DNA of 64,000 nt from Cranoglanis bouderius (taxonomy: Eukaryota > Chordata > Actinopteri > Siluriformes > Cranoglanididae). Shown here piece after piece: positions 52,634 through 64,000 of the stretch (within the stretch, counting starts at the first letter, position 1; each line of letters opens with the position of its first letter). Below the pieces are notes generated by a model. That model made no database searches. It worked only from the letters and a program-made list of their open reading frames with translations, and had not been told where the DNA came from. The stretch spans positions 16,698,001-16,762,000 of the forward strand of contig CM042555.1 of NCBI GenBank assembly GCA_023630585.1. The letters run 5' to 3'. The position numbers were made by a program, and so were the translations under genes.

Positions 52634-55600
52634 TTAAAATCCCGTTTGCTCACTGTCACTCTCATAAGCTTTGTTCACTGTCCCATTAGCATGTTCCTCA
52701 TATGGGTTCTCAGGCTTGTTTGCTTCCTTGGCTTTCCTATAAATCAAAACAGTTGATTGAACATACAGGCTTTGATTAAACATCGAAGAGGAACTGTCGA
52801 TATTCACCCCTAAATGTCACCCCAAGATGTTGTCATTGTAATGAAATGGAAAAATAAGCAGTTATTTTGTATTAAACTGGAAAAATTTCCATTTAAATCA
52901 AAGCAAATTTCAAAAGAATGTCAAAGGAAAAGAGAAGCAAACACTTTTCCTGAAAGTTGGCTTGCAAATTGTGACAAATTCATCGTCAGCCAATTATAAA
53001 TTTGTGTAAACCACTACTTTTTAAACCAGCAGGATTATGCAATACACCAATTTTCACATCCATGCGTTGTGAGTTCTGTGATGCTTATACTGTATGTGTT
53101 TTCCCTGATAACCTTACCTCTTCCTGTTCACGGTGCCCATGACAACGAGGTAAATGCCGATACAAACCACCAAGGCCATCACCACTCCAAAAACAACCAG
53201 CCACACTTGAAATGGTGGCTCTGTGAGAGGAGCCAATGTGGCACGCAGGCCTTCAAACTCCAGTGTGTCATCTGTCAGCTGAAAAACCCCATTGATGCGA
53301 CCTCTGGACAGCCTATGCAGGGGGAGAAAGGGTGGGAGGGGGATTTCACACTCAGTAACTATAACCACTAATAACTTCTTGTAGTAAGTGATGCAATTGC
53401 CAAGCCTCCTTCACATTTGGGGAATACCTATATTTCTCAATACATTCCCTGCAGGTAATATACATATCGAGAGTAATTATACTATGCAGTTGAATGCATA
53501 TGTCTGATTAGTCAGAAAGTTTCGATAACAGCAGCTTTAGTGTCTTCTACAAATCACAGGTTTATTAAGACTTTATTGTTTCTATCACAACAGCAACAAC
53601 TTAAACGTATTTTAAGCTTGTTTGTAATCAATAACCTGTTTTTTGGTTTTTTTTAATTATCCGTTTGATAAATCGCTGTGCTGTTTTTTTTTTTTTGTTT
53701 TTTTTTTAAATAATCACTTTGGCCTCATGCATTACAACCCCCTTTTTTTCCCCTATAACATATTAGCAGTGCTCTCACCAGATAGCGGCCTCCACGTCTG
53801 CTTTGGGAATAAACCTAGTTGCATTAGTAGGATCAGTCACCACAAAGTAAAACGAGATCCTTGGAGTATCTTTGTATGTGTAGATGTTCTCTGCCCTGGA
53901 GACATTGATTTAAAACAAATGAAATTGATTTAAACCAAATACTTTGTTGTAAATGCATACACACATATACACACACCAATCAGCCATAACATTAAAACAC
54001 CTGACTAATATTGTGTAGGTCCACCTTGTGCCGCGAAACAGCTCTGACCCGTCGAGGCATGGACTCCACAAGATTTCTGAAGGTGTGCTGTGGTATCTGG
54101 CATCAAGACTTTAGCAGCAGATCCTTCAAGTCATGTAAGTTGTGAGGTGGGGCCACCATGGATAGAACTTGCAGTGAGCAGTGATGCACTGTGTGTTCTG
54201 ACACCTTTCTATCATAACCAGCATTAGGTTTTTCAGCAATTTGTGCTACAGTAGATCTTCTGTGGGATCAGACCAGACGGGTTAGCCTTCACTCCCCACG
54301 CGCATCAGTGAGCCTTGGGCACCCATGACCCTGTCACCGGATCAGAGGTTGTCCTTCCTTGGACCACTTTTGGTAGGTACTAGCCACCGCATACCGGGAA
54401 CACCCCACAAGACCTGCCGTTTTGGAGATGCTCTGACCCAGTCGTCTAGCCATCACAATTTGGCCCTTACCAAAGCCACTCAGATCCTTACACTTGCCCA
54501 TTTTTCCTGCTTCCAACACATCAACTTCGAGAAATGACTGTTTTCTTCCTAATATATCCCACCCCTTGACAGGTGCCATCATAACAAGATAATCAATGCT
54601 ATTCCCTTCACCTGTCAGTGGTTTTAATGTTATGGCTGATCAGTTTATATATACAAATATACATATTGTTTGATACTGACATGAAATCGACAACTTCACT
54701 CTTGGTCTCTAAATAGTATTGTCGCATGGCAAAGGCCATGGAGGCCCTAAAGAGGTACATCTCATTGCCATTCCACTGGTACTGAAAATAAAAAAAAACA
54801 AATGAATGTCTTCATCAGCATGTGTGGTGAATATTTACATCTAAAAATATACTAAATTATAAAGAATAGAGAAAATACATATATAAGGACAAAACATACT
54901 GCATTATCTCCCAGGGCAGCTTTTAGACTCACTCTCACTTTAATAGCATTCTCAGAGTCTGTGTACAAGCAAGGTGTGTTAATAACAACAAAATGACATT
55001 GTCACGTTTACTGGATTTGAAATCTACAGTAGCTTTACCAGTTATTTTTGAAAAAGTATTTTAGCACATTAACAGTGAGGAGCAGTAGTATTTTCTGTCA
55101 TTGAGCACTTACATGGATCGACAGCAGCATCCCACCCTGGTTGTCTGTTGTTTTTCTGGTTTTCAGCCTTAAGCCAGTCATACAGTGTACTGAAGTAGCT
55201 CAGCAGAGGTTGGGAGTCCATCCTGGTGTCACCCGAGATATCCTCCAAAGCCTGTGTCCAAGATTTCGATCGGCCCAACTCAAGCATATGCCTGTCAGTA
55301 GACACATGATACAATTTGGTGTCATTCCTCGAATTTACTCTTTTGTTTTTAAACAATTCAGTGAAACGTGGAATCTTTTCCTACACTGCCAGTCAAAATT
55401 TTTGGGACATGTGCAGTTTTTTGTGCTTTATTACACTTTATCCAATATTGGCAATTAAATAAGGGAAAAAATTAGACAAGTGTCCAGTGTATTTAACTTA
55501 AACGCATGTTTCTTGGAGTTTTGGACGGAGCATGCTGTTATAATCAACCACGAATTTGATTATTTTCCAGCAACAGCACATTCGTAAGTGTTTTATTCCG

Positions 55601-58545
55601 CCACAGCAATTCGCCAATGCTTACATTGTTTTTAATTAAAGAATGGCACATCATACGTTTTTATCCATTCATAGTTACATACATACATTATAGTTGTGTA
55701 TTTACATAAAGTTACATTTAATGTTGTGGAAGGTCTGCAAAACTTATGCTCTTAACATCCGTTGCCTCATCAGCCTGTCTTTTTTTTCTCTCTTGAAATT
55801 AATGACAAAATTCTGCTTGACATGTTACTGAGAAACTATAAAGCCCTCCTTCTTGAAGACTGTCCCATTTTGGAAAACTTAAAGTTACAGCTTTACCTCT
55901 GACTGTTACAAAGTGCTGATGCTGGAGACTCCTTCCAAAAATTCTAAATAACCATGAAAATATTAACCTATTTATGAAATAAAATTAACCCAGCATTTCT
56001 GTAAAAATTAAACCATCCTTTGGGTTGAAAAACAACCCATTTTCTGGGTAAAAATTAACAACCCAACTTGATGGGTTAGTTTAGCCCAAAATGTGTTCTG
56101 TCCTATATTTACCCAGCTGTTTGGCTAAAAAGAACCCAATTTGGGTTGTTTTTAACCCAGTGTTTTTTAGAGTGTAGTTCTTAATCTATTTAAGTCTCTG
56201 AGAATTAGCTGTTACTATAGAACCCATAACATATTACATATAACGAGTGCATTAATATAAACCTGCGATTTGCATTGCAGCCATCAGACTGACCAATCAG
56301 ATTCGAGGCTGTGAAGCTGTGAAAGCAAAGCATTCTGCATACCTAAGTTTGTTGCCAGCATTAGTGGAGTTTGTGATGTCACATTTGTAAAGTGGGCCAC
56401 TGTGGCCAGCTTCCCGACAAAGCGCAGCCTGAAACTGGAACTGGTATATCGTTCTCGTGAAGTATCTATATAAGAGACAAACAGGAAATAGGTGTCAGCT
56501 TTTTCAGAAGGGATACCACTATGAATGGAAAGGGTTCTCATACAATATTTTTCAGTGAAAGTGACATGTGAAGGCCAATGCAAAGTAACCCATACTTGGA
56601 ATTTGTCCTCTGCATTTAACCCATCCAAGTTAGTGCACACACATTAGGAGTTGTGAGTAGTGAACACACACACACTACAAACCATGAACACACCCAGAGC
56701 AGTGGGCAGCCATTTTTGCTGCAGCGCCCGGGGAGCAGTTAAGGGTTAAGGGCCTTGCTCAAGTGCCCAACAGTGGCAGCTTGGCGGTTCTGGGATTTGA
56801 ACTCACGACCTTCCGATCGGTAGCCCAACTTCTTAACCGCTGAGCTACCACCAAGCACCAAAGAGTATTTGATGATATTATACTGTATTTTACGATGTCT
56901 TCTGAACCTAAATCACAAATGACACAAGTGTGTTTCATGTATACGTTTATTAAATAACGGTTATATGTTACAAGTGATTACCGGATAAATGAATAATCCC
57001 CAGACACATGGAAAAGAGCAGGTGGGTCACAATATGTCTCGTCTCTAGGTAAAGGCTCCACCACACCAACCAGCTCTCGTCTGTAATAGACAAAACAATA
57101 AGAAGCATTATTAGCCTAGTGCACTAGTGTTATAACCAAGAAAACTGTTTATGTGCCACATACTGTATACAGTTCCAATTAACCCACTATTGGTAACTAA
57201 ATAAGGAAAACACCATAGAACATAGCACATTTGATGGCATTAACACATCTCAAAAAAGTTAGGACATGGCCATGTTTAACACTGTGTAGCACCCCCTCTT
57301 CTTTAACAACAGTCCGTATATGTCTGGGAACTGAGGAGACCATTTGCCTGAGTTTTGGGACAGGAATGTTGTCCCATTCGTTTCTGATATAGGATTCTAG
57401 CTGCTCAACAGTCCTGGGTCTCCTTTGTCGTATTTTTCGTTTCATGATGCGCCAAATGTTTTCAACTGGTGAAAGGAATCACCAGACCTTAATCCAGTTG
57501 AACAGCAGTTCACCTCCTGAAGAGGAGGCTGAAGAGAGAAACCCCCCAAGACTTCAAGACTTATCTGTTCCTGTACTTTTTCCCATACTCTGTTTTATGT
57601 TGTTTAACGCATCTAGATGTAAATACCAGGAAATAAAAACTGAAATCCTAAACTCTCATCTCATATCCATATTTTGATCTCAAACCCAAATGTCTTTGGT
57701 GTATAGCACAAAAAATAAACTGGCCTTGCCGTTCCAGTAGTTTCGGAGGGGACTGCATATGACTAAGTGAGAGAGTTGCGTCATAAAGGAATCATTCCAA
57801 TCACATCATAAGGGTGAAACCATTTTGAAGGTTTTATACTTACTTCATCTCCCACCAGCGGAGCATCCACTGCTCTTTGGGGATAGTCCCTTGGAACACC
57901 TGCCACCGCCATTCCTCCAGCATGTAGGTGAACGGCAAAGTTGCCACAATGGTAAGGGCCTGCTTCAACAGGAAGTTAATTTCAGTCTCTGAAAAAGCAG
58001 AGCGGACGTGCTTTAAATAATTTCTGGTTAGCTACAAGCTGAATCGCACTTCGACTCAATGTTTCATTTCAAGGGACATTATGTGGGGTTTTTTTTTTTT
58101 TTTTGGTATAATATAATGTTACAGACCTGCCAACCCAACGCATAGTCCTTGACAAGCAGTAATACAGGTTACAAACTCAATACATTTTCCACATAGTCAG
58201 ATCACTTGCATAAAGCACAAAAGTGCAAGTACTGTATATACAATATACACGGTTTTATGGTAACCACAGGCCCATTTTGAGGCAGGTGTTTGGGAGGAAG
58301 GAGAGCTATTGCTTTCTGGTCAATACCATAAACCCTGAATATTTGCATACTCCAGTTTCTAAGTCAACAAGTTTAAATCTGCTGTTTGACCACAGCTGTG
58401 AAGAGCATGACAGCAAGCAGTGTTTTTAATCACTTTCTAATTATCATGAAATCATCAAATGATTTGGTACGTGTTCATTTTTATACTTTGGTGTAGGCCC
58501 AACAAAAAAATAAATTTTTTTCTCTTATCTTTTTTCTCTTGCAAA

Positions 58546-58619
<74 letters not shown>

Positions 58620-61600
58620 TCATATTCAGTCATTTTGTTTTGACTATGTAATGTTTGTCTGTCTGTTTATTTATTTGCCTATTCATTCATTTATTCGTTC
58701 ATCTTCAGTGAACAGTTTTTCAGTCAGGGTCACAGTGGATCTGGATCCTATCCCATGAACACTGGACACGAGGCAGGAATGCAACAAAAATGGGACTTAC
58801 CTTTCCTATTAGTTCCGCTGTAATTACTTAATAATTCATTGTAGTTGCTGATTAGTATGCTGTACGATTATTAACTGGAATAACAAAATGAAGGGCTTAA
58901 AATGATATTTCTACTACAGGGATTGTGTTCAAGCGGTGTACGGCCTGAGTGGCATTGTGAAATAGTGGAAATGGCATAAATTAAAAAGAAAAATAGATAT
59001 TTCTATTCTTTGTATAAAAATTTTTGTCCCTGTCACATGACCTCCATCGTATGTGCACTCCCACTTGGATTGCCCCAAGATCTACTAAGGAATCTACTCT
59101 GTGAATCTGTTTGAATGTGATTGTATTGCTAATAATTGATACAAGGCTAAATTACTTGTCTGTTTTATAATGAATTTTAAAACTGTATTGCTTAACAAAA
59201 TCAAATTGGACCCTTCAATGGTAAATGTGTCTCCTATGTAGCTAAATGTCTTCATACCTGTGTCTTCTATAAAGTCAGACGGCAGGAGCCCCAGTGACTG
59301 CAGGTGAGATGGGGTTGCGGCCGACAGGCTCATGATCTCGCCCACTGCTTCGTGAAAGCCCTCGTTGGCGCCGTCTCTGAGAAGGTAAGGCAGGTTTCGA
59401 TAGGCCATCTGGTATTGGTTATGTCCCATCTCATGATGCGCGGTAAGAAAATGGTCCATTCCCACTGTAGTGCACATCTTGATTCTGGAGAAGAGGAAGA
59501 TAAATCAATATATCAGTGCTGTATTTGAATAGCATTCCGATAGAGGAACTTACAGTACTTTCCTCTCACATTGAAGAACTGCCAATGTCCTAAGTTTATC
59601 TGTAAATTCTTAACTATGATCATTCATATGTCACTAATAGTTATATATCCAATATTGTAATAATTGTAATTGTAATATCCAACGTTTCCAATGATTATAT
59701 AAAAATGATGAGACAATGATCAGGATTTCTATGAACTAAATTGTGCCAAATATGCAAAATGTGAAAAACAATTACTTCAATAACCAAAATCCCAGAAGAA
59801 TAAATGGATGAGTGAGGTGTCCTGCGTACCTGTAGTCCTCACGGTTGCCCATGTCCCACGCTGTGGGGTGACACACCACTTTCCTGCCACCATCGGGTTT
59901 TGTGAACATTGAGTTTGTCCAGAAGTTAGGAAACATGGCCGACATGTTCACGGATACAAAGAACTTTTCTGCTTCCTCGAACAGCCGCAGTTCTTTCCAG
60001 CCCTGAAATCAACCGTAAAATATTTCCTAATCATCAATTTACAGCTAAAACTTGATAACGGATAAAGGATACCTGTGCCAGAAATCAGATAACACGTGAA
60101 ATCTGATTTGAATTGGACCTTTGCACTGAGATAAAAATCAGCTGCTGATTGTTGATTACGTATGTAGTCTGACCTGCGCTATCATCGCTGAGGTCACATC
60201 GATATCAGGCTTGTCTTGATAAGGGACACAGAGTGAGTAAAGGTTGGTCCAAAACCTTCCCCACATATCTCCTGAAAAATGACAAAGACAAGAGGAAACA
60301 TCTGACTCATTAACTAGTGCTTTACTACTTTTAGTTTGAATATCTTCAATCCTGCGCTGTACTTATGTATTTGCTTTGTAACACATTAAGTTTGGTGTCT
60401 GTTAAGCTGTTTTTTATGATTATACAGGAGATTATGTGTATGTGATGTGGTGGATGTGCTACAAACTGATTTGCCACATGAACTTCCTATGAACCCTGTA
60501 AATTTGGTAAATACTAATTCTACTACTATTACTACTACTTCTACTTCTACTACTACTACTACTACTACTGTTGCATGTTATTTACAGCATTAGTTAACAC
60601 TGACAGCAGCATTGCATTTTCTAATAAGACAATCCTAACAGGCAGAGATTAAAAAAAATTTTTAAAAAAATAAAAAAAGAGAGAGAGAGAGAGAATTGTT
60701 ATTGTTACATTGATGAATATATATGTTATATTTTTGTTACTATAGTGCTTAAGTTAACCAATATAATAAATAATGTTAGCTAAGGGAACCTGTATGTAAA
60801 GTCTTATCCTATTAGTACCGTTACTATTAATGATCGTCCAATTGTGCAGCCAAAGCACAATAAAAGCCACCACACAATTTAATGACACAATATTAATTGT
60901 ATAATGAAACAATTTGATTCATCAAATCGAAGGTCAAACCTACAGATCGAAAGATCAAATGTACAAACGCACTTTGTATTCAAATACAGATATGAATAGG
61001 ATACTATTTTAGCACACAGCTGGGTGAGACTACAGGTGTGCATTGGGATCTTTCAGGCAGTCAGATATGAAGCTGACAGGCCAAACAAAGACCACGTTCA
61101 TTAACATGAGCCTAAAGCATTTACAGAATTCATTCACTCATCCTTAGTAACTGCCTGGTCAGGGTTGGTGTACATACGTCAGGCTACTACTTTTGGTTAA
61201 AAAAATATTTGTGGGAAGGTACAAACTAAAATAACAATTGCGTGAGCAGGATCAGGATCAGTATCAGTCCACAGTTTGCTATAATGAATAGAGTGTGGAT
61301 TCTTTTTTAAATTTTACTCTTACCAAGCAAATGGGCTGGAAGACCTCCATTAGAGGCGATGTGGCCAGGATATGTGTCCTGCAATTTGGCTCTCACATAT
61401 GCATGAAGCTCTTTGTACAAAGGCAGAATCTACAAATGAGTACAATATATCCAGTTATAAGTACAGCTCTTCTCATTCAATTGAATTTCATTTGCATAGC
61501 GCATTTACCAATGGACGCTGTCACATAAGTAACTGTGCAGAAATCCAGATGTAGATTTAGATCGCGAACGATCGATCTAGTGGCAAGGAAATACTCATCT

Positions 61601-63550
61601 ACTGTACGGCATCAATAAAAATGTCATTTAACCTGCGCTTTCAAAACCGACGAGTTCAGGTAGATCGTTAACCTACATGACGTGCTATGAAATATCAGAC
61701 ATACCTCATTATATATGCGTCTCACATCTGTCATCAGTTCATCTCGAGTGTAGCTGTATTTTGGCTCATCAATTGTTTCATAATTAGCTCTCCAGTAGTC
61801 TCCATGGTCTTTATAATCTTTAATAAAAGCACAGAGATTGAGCACATCTCAACTAGCTGACTGATGGAAAGATCTAAAAACTAAATTCATGTCCTCATGT
61901 CCACATTACAATTTGAAAGCAACCTCCACTCAAATGGCTGTTTCTAATTTAACAATATATAAATTCTGTGTCAGGTAGTAGTTCTGCCCTTAGCTAATTA
62001 TGAGACAGATAACTAGTAAATGAATAAATGAAAGATTGCAGTGGATTGTAATGAAGGTCGGGTTTATATTAGTCACGATGTGCCGTACTGTTCAGCCTGG
62101 CAGCTTCGTTCTTCAAGTCCACATAGTCTTCATAGAGTCGCCTCATCTTCTTGCCCACCCGAACCCTCCAGCCTTCCCACACGTGCAGCCGCTCGTAGTA
62201 GTCCCTGCTGTCAGCCATGATAGCTTCCAGGCCTGAGAAGGAAACAGATGCCAGACATAGGTCAGTCACAGTGGAATGAAATTTGCCTAAAAAAGTGTTT
62301 TATCCACATCAGTGACGTATCAAAGTGGCATGCTATCTCTCCAGTGGCAGTACCTGGTTCCAAAGTCTCACAGTCGAAGGGGTCATCGATTTTACACACC
62401 GTTCCTATGCCGTAAATAGTACTCATCTCATTCAAGACTTTATTTAGCTGCAATGCAAACGGACAGTTTGTAAGAAAGACAAAAAAAAGCGAATTTGCTC
62501 TTAACGTCAGGTATGCGTCTGAAGCGAAGAGAAATGATTATCTAACATGGTCTGTTTGTGGCAACGTACAAGCGTTGTATTAAACGATATTTAAGTCAGA
62601 AATATTTCCAAGTCATATGAAACGATACAGGTTAAGGTTAATGTTTTTGTTTCTTGAGACCTTATTTGTATGAAATTGAATAACCACGTCATACTCCTTC
62701 TTTCTGTTTTGCTGATTACTTACAGTACGTTTCTAGAAATTAGTGCCATTTTAGCCGGACAACGTTGCTGTACTTACATAGCTGGCTTTATCAGGCGACA
62801 GCGCACCTGACCCTTTGTCTTGGAGTGATCGGAGCTGGAGCTTAATCTCTGGATCAGAAATCTGATCGATCGGGAAAGCACTGGACTGCTCCGATGCTTT
62901 AGAGTAGTATTCACTCCAGATTGCCCCCTGTGCGGCCTGTGGAAAGAGTCCCAGTTTAGCCTCATTACTCTCAGGATAAAATCACTAATATCTTTTTTTT
63001 CCACTACACACATTAAATAAATTAAGTGTATACAGTCAGTGAGGCAGTTGGCATTTAAGGACTGAACTGTGGCTCATTTTTGTCAGCCCTCAGATTTGAA
63101 CTCACAGTCTATCACTAAAGCAGAACTTTATCTATTGCCCCTTTAAAAATTTTAGCGATTGCATTCTAGGTTCATTTAATTACGGCAAGGTTGTTTTTTT
63201 TTTCCAGAAAGGACAATAAAAAGAAGTCGGATTCGCATCCAAATTCCTTCCATTTGGTTGCAGTCACAGATAAAATCATGCCGATTAAGTGGTTCGTCAC
63301 ACAGAGGTCACAAAAATGAACAGGAGAAAAACAGAGACAGTTTCCTCTTGTATACAACTGCGCTCACCAGTTTGTCCGAGTTCTCTGCTGTGATGTCCGT
63401 GTTGTAGTCCCAAGATGCAAGACTATACTGGTACATGAGGCGGGATGCATCCTCATCGAATTTCTGCAGGAACTCTCTGGCTCTGTCCTCAACTGTCTGA
63501 GCCCAGGCCGCAGAAGTCGCAGCCAAAACCAAGACGCACAGAACAGACAT
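52634..63550 (-). CDS. ace2: Angiotensin-converting enzyme 2, 18 coding exons
   Basis: Exons (high to low): 63368-63550, 62778-62936, 62354-62447, 62089-62232, 61705-61817, 61324-61429, 60174-60271, 59830-60002, 59258-59484, 57844-57988, 56982-57080, 56343-56465, 55113-55291, 54900-54958, 54681-54781, 53779-53895, 53118-53312, 52634-52736; 805 residues, the same length as the human protein. Signal peptide about 1-17. M2-family metallocarboxypeptidase domain with zinc ligands His374 and His378 (H-E-M-G-H) and Glu402, and catalytic-pocket His505 and Tyr515. A collectrin-like neck follows from about 615. One membrane span lies at about 743-765. The cytoplasmic tail has N-P-Y-E and ends Q-T-G-F, a PDZ-ligand type terminus. 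It removes the C-terminal residue of peptides such as angiotensin II at the cell surface, and the neck relates to amino-acid transporter partnering in the family. Intact, all phases consistent. Convergent with the cytokine cluster and tail-to-tail with it. Confidence 0.97.
53376..53778. other. ace2 intron 16, nothing recognised
   Basis: AT-rich with several T tracts (about 53640-53760). No mobile element or reading frame of interest. Confidence 0.5.
53976..54642 (-). mobile_element. Deleted Tc1-like element (CCAATCAGCC family) in ace2 intron 15
   Basis: Same termini as the element at 17988-19140 (ccaatcagccataacatt at the left, attatggctgat at the right) but only about 670 bp, because most of the catalytic region is missing. 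The minus-strand N-terminus (M-G-K-C-K-D-L-S, S-I-S-K-T-A-G-L-V-G-C-S) is still readable. Confidence 0.85.
55385..55470. mobile_element. Tc1-type terminal fragment
   Basis: 'cactgccagtcaaaatttttgg' is the end sequence of a common fish Tc1-type element. Only one end is present, in ace2 intron 12. Confidence 0.5.
55985..56178. mobile_element. MITE rich in AACCCA/TGGGTT motifs
   Basis: Repeated 'aaccca' and 'tgggtt' words and the end 'aacccagtgttttttagagtgt', typical of a widespread fish MITE. It lies in ace2 intron 12. Confidence 0.6.
56640..56865 (-). mobile_element. Second SINE family, nearly complete
   Basis: Reverse-strand copy with 'cttgagcaaggcccttaaccc' complement, B-box-like 'ttcaaatcccagaac' complement and a tRNA-like head ('agctcagcggttaag' complement, ending near 56860). 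The best copy of this family in the window. It lies in ace2 intron 11. Confidence 0.75.
57190..57490 (-). mobile_element. Tc1/mariner transposase C-terminal fragment
   Basis: Minus-strand frame starting M-K-R-K-I-R-Q-R-R-P-R-T-V-E-Q-L, with R-N-E-W-D-N-I-P-V-P-K, the usual C-terminal pattern of a Tc1/IS630-type transposase. The N-terminus is absent. It lies in ace2 intron 10. Confidence 0.65.
58548..58619. repeat. (TCTA)n microsatellite
   Basis: About 18 tetranucleotide units in ace2 intron 9. Confidence 0.97.
58690..58790 (+). mobile_element. SINE/retroposon tail fragment
   Basis: 'gtcagggtcacagtggatctgg' and 'cctatcccatgaacactggaca' match a widespread fish retroposon tail. Only about 100 bp are present. 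Confidence 0.5.
60520..61323. other. ace2 intron 6
   Basis: Small (CTA)n tract at about 60527-60569, an A-rich stretch with a short (GA)n tract at about 60650-60695, and otherwise nothing recognised. Confidence 0.5.
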
Positions 63551-64000
63551 CTTCCCGGCGCACTGACAGCGTCTCAGAAAAGTCGCGGTCTTATCAAGTG
63601 TGTTCCCCAGCTACGCCCTTTGAACTGAGCTATAAAACAAAATAAGCGCACATCATTAAGTGCTTATTCATTGCCCAAAGTACAGGCATTTGAAATACAA
63701 TTTTAACTTCCTTATACAGCCCTATGAGGAGCTGAGCATACTAAATAGCAAGTGAACATGAGTGTGTTTAGTGTCTGCTCTCTGATGGTGGTGAGTTTAG
63801 TGTACGATAAAATATTCTATTAAAATCCCACAAGCATGAAAAATACTTGAAATTTTTTTTAAAAAATGGTGTTTGTTAGGTTTGCTGTATGAATTTCTAA
63901 GTGATAATTAGCTAGATATTTAGTTTGAATGTGCAGGGTTTTTCTTTTCTTTTTTTTTTTAGTTTATGAACTGTGTATTAACTTTCTTTTTTACCCTCAT
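63551..64000. other. Upstream flank of ace2
   Basis: The first 60 bp or so upstream of the start are GC-richer and could be the 5' leader. No TATA box in the minus orientation is convincing. The rest is AT-rich. No further gene is visible. Confidence 0.5.

Noticed and set aside
53069..53371. 100-codon plus-strand frame
   Set aside because: It is the antisense of ace2 exon 17 (membrane-span exon), which is clearly coding on the minus strand.

Overview
The window is vertebrate nuclear DNA, almost certainly from a teleost fish. Genes are split by GT-AG introns, and the introns and gaps are packed with Tc1/mariner-type transposon relics, tRNA-derived SINEs, MITEs and long (TA)n, (CA)n and (TCTA)n microsatellites. 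The SINE sequences resemble the Mermaid/HE1-like repeats known from catfishes, so a siluriform is a reasonable but unproven guess. Layout: bmx (TEC-family tyrosine kinase, + strand, 1198-20899), then three tandem interleukin-1-like cytokine genes on the + strand (21724-26704, 28373-34366, 43922-50335), then ace2 (angiotensin-converting enzyme 2, - strand, 52634-63550). BMX and ACE2 are also neighbours on human Xp22.2, so the flanks are conserved synteny. To my knowledge the mammalian BMX-ACE2 interval has no cytokine gene. All five genes could be assembled by hand with reading frames kept across every splice junction: 658, 356, 256, 235 and 805 residues. The most interesting object is the IL-1-like cluster. 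Each gene has a 9-nt first coding exon (Met-Glu-Gln or Met-Ala-Gln), a fast-diverging acidic pro-region exon and three exons encoding an IL-1-type beta-trefoil with a modified family signature (F-E-S-A-x-C-S-G-W-[FY]-I-H-T). The first gene carries two extra exons that together form a frame-neutral cassette and look like a PDZ domain. The second gene keeps a decayed relic of the second cassette exon and appears to splice around it. The third gene has no visible trace. A PDZ-like module in front of an IL-1 trefoil is not an architecture I know as well described. Transposons have reshaped the locus: two Tc1-like elements sit in one intron of cytokine gene 3, another sits just after its stop codon and splits a 3' region still recognisable from gene 1, a 32-bp minisatellite fills one intron of gene 1, and bmx intron 17 holds two Tc1-like elements back to back. 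Functionally, bmx and ace2 are probably unrelated to the cytokines except by position. The three cytokine genes share orientation, exon phases, and (for genes 1 and 2) a TATA-type element 60-65 bp before the start codon, as expected for local tandem duplication.
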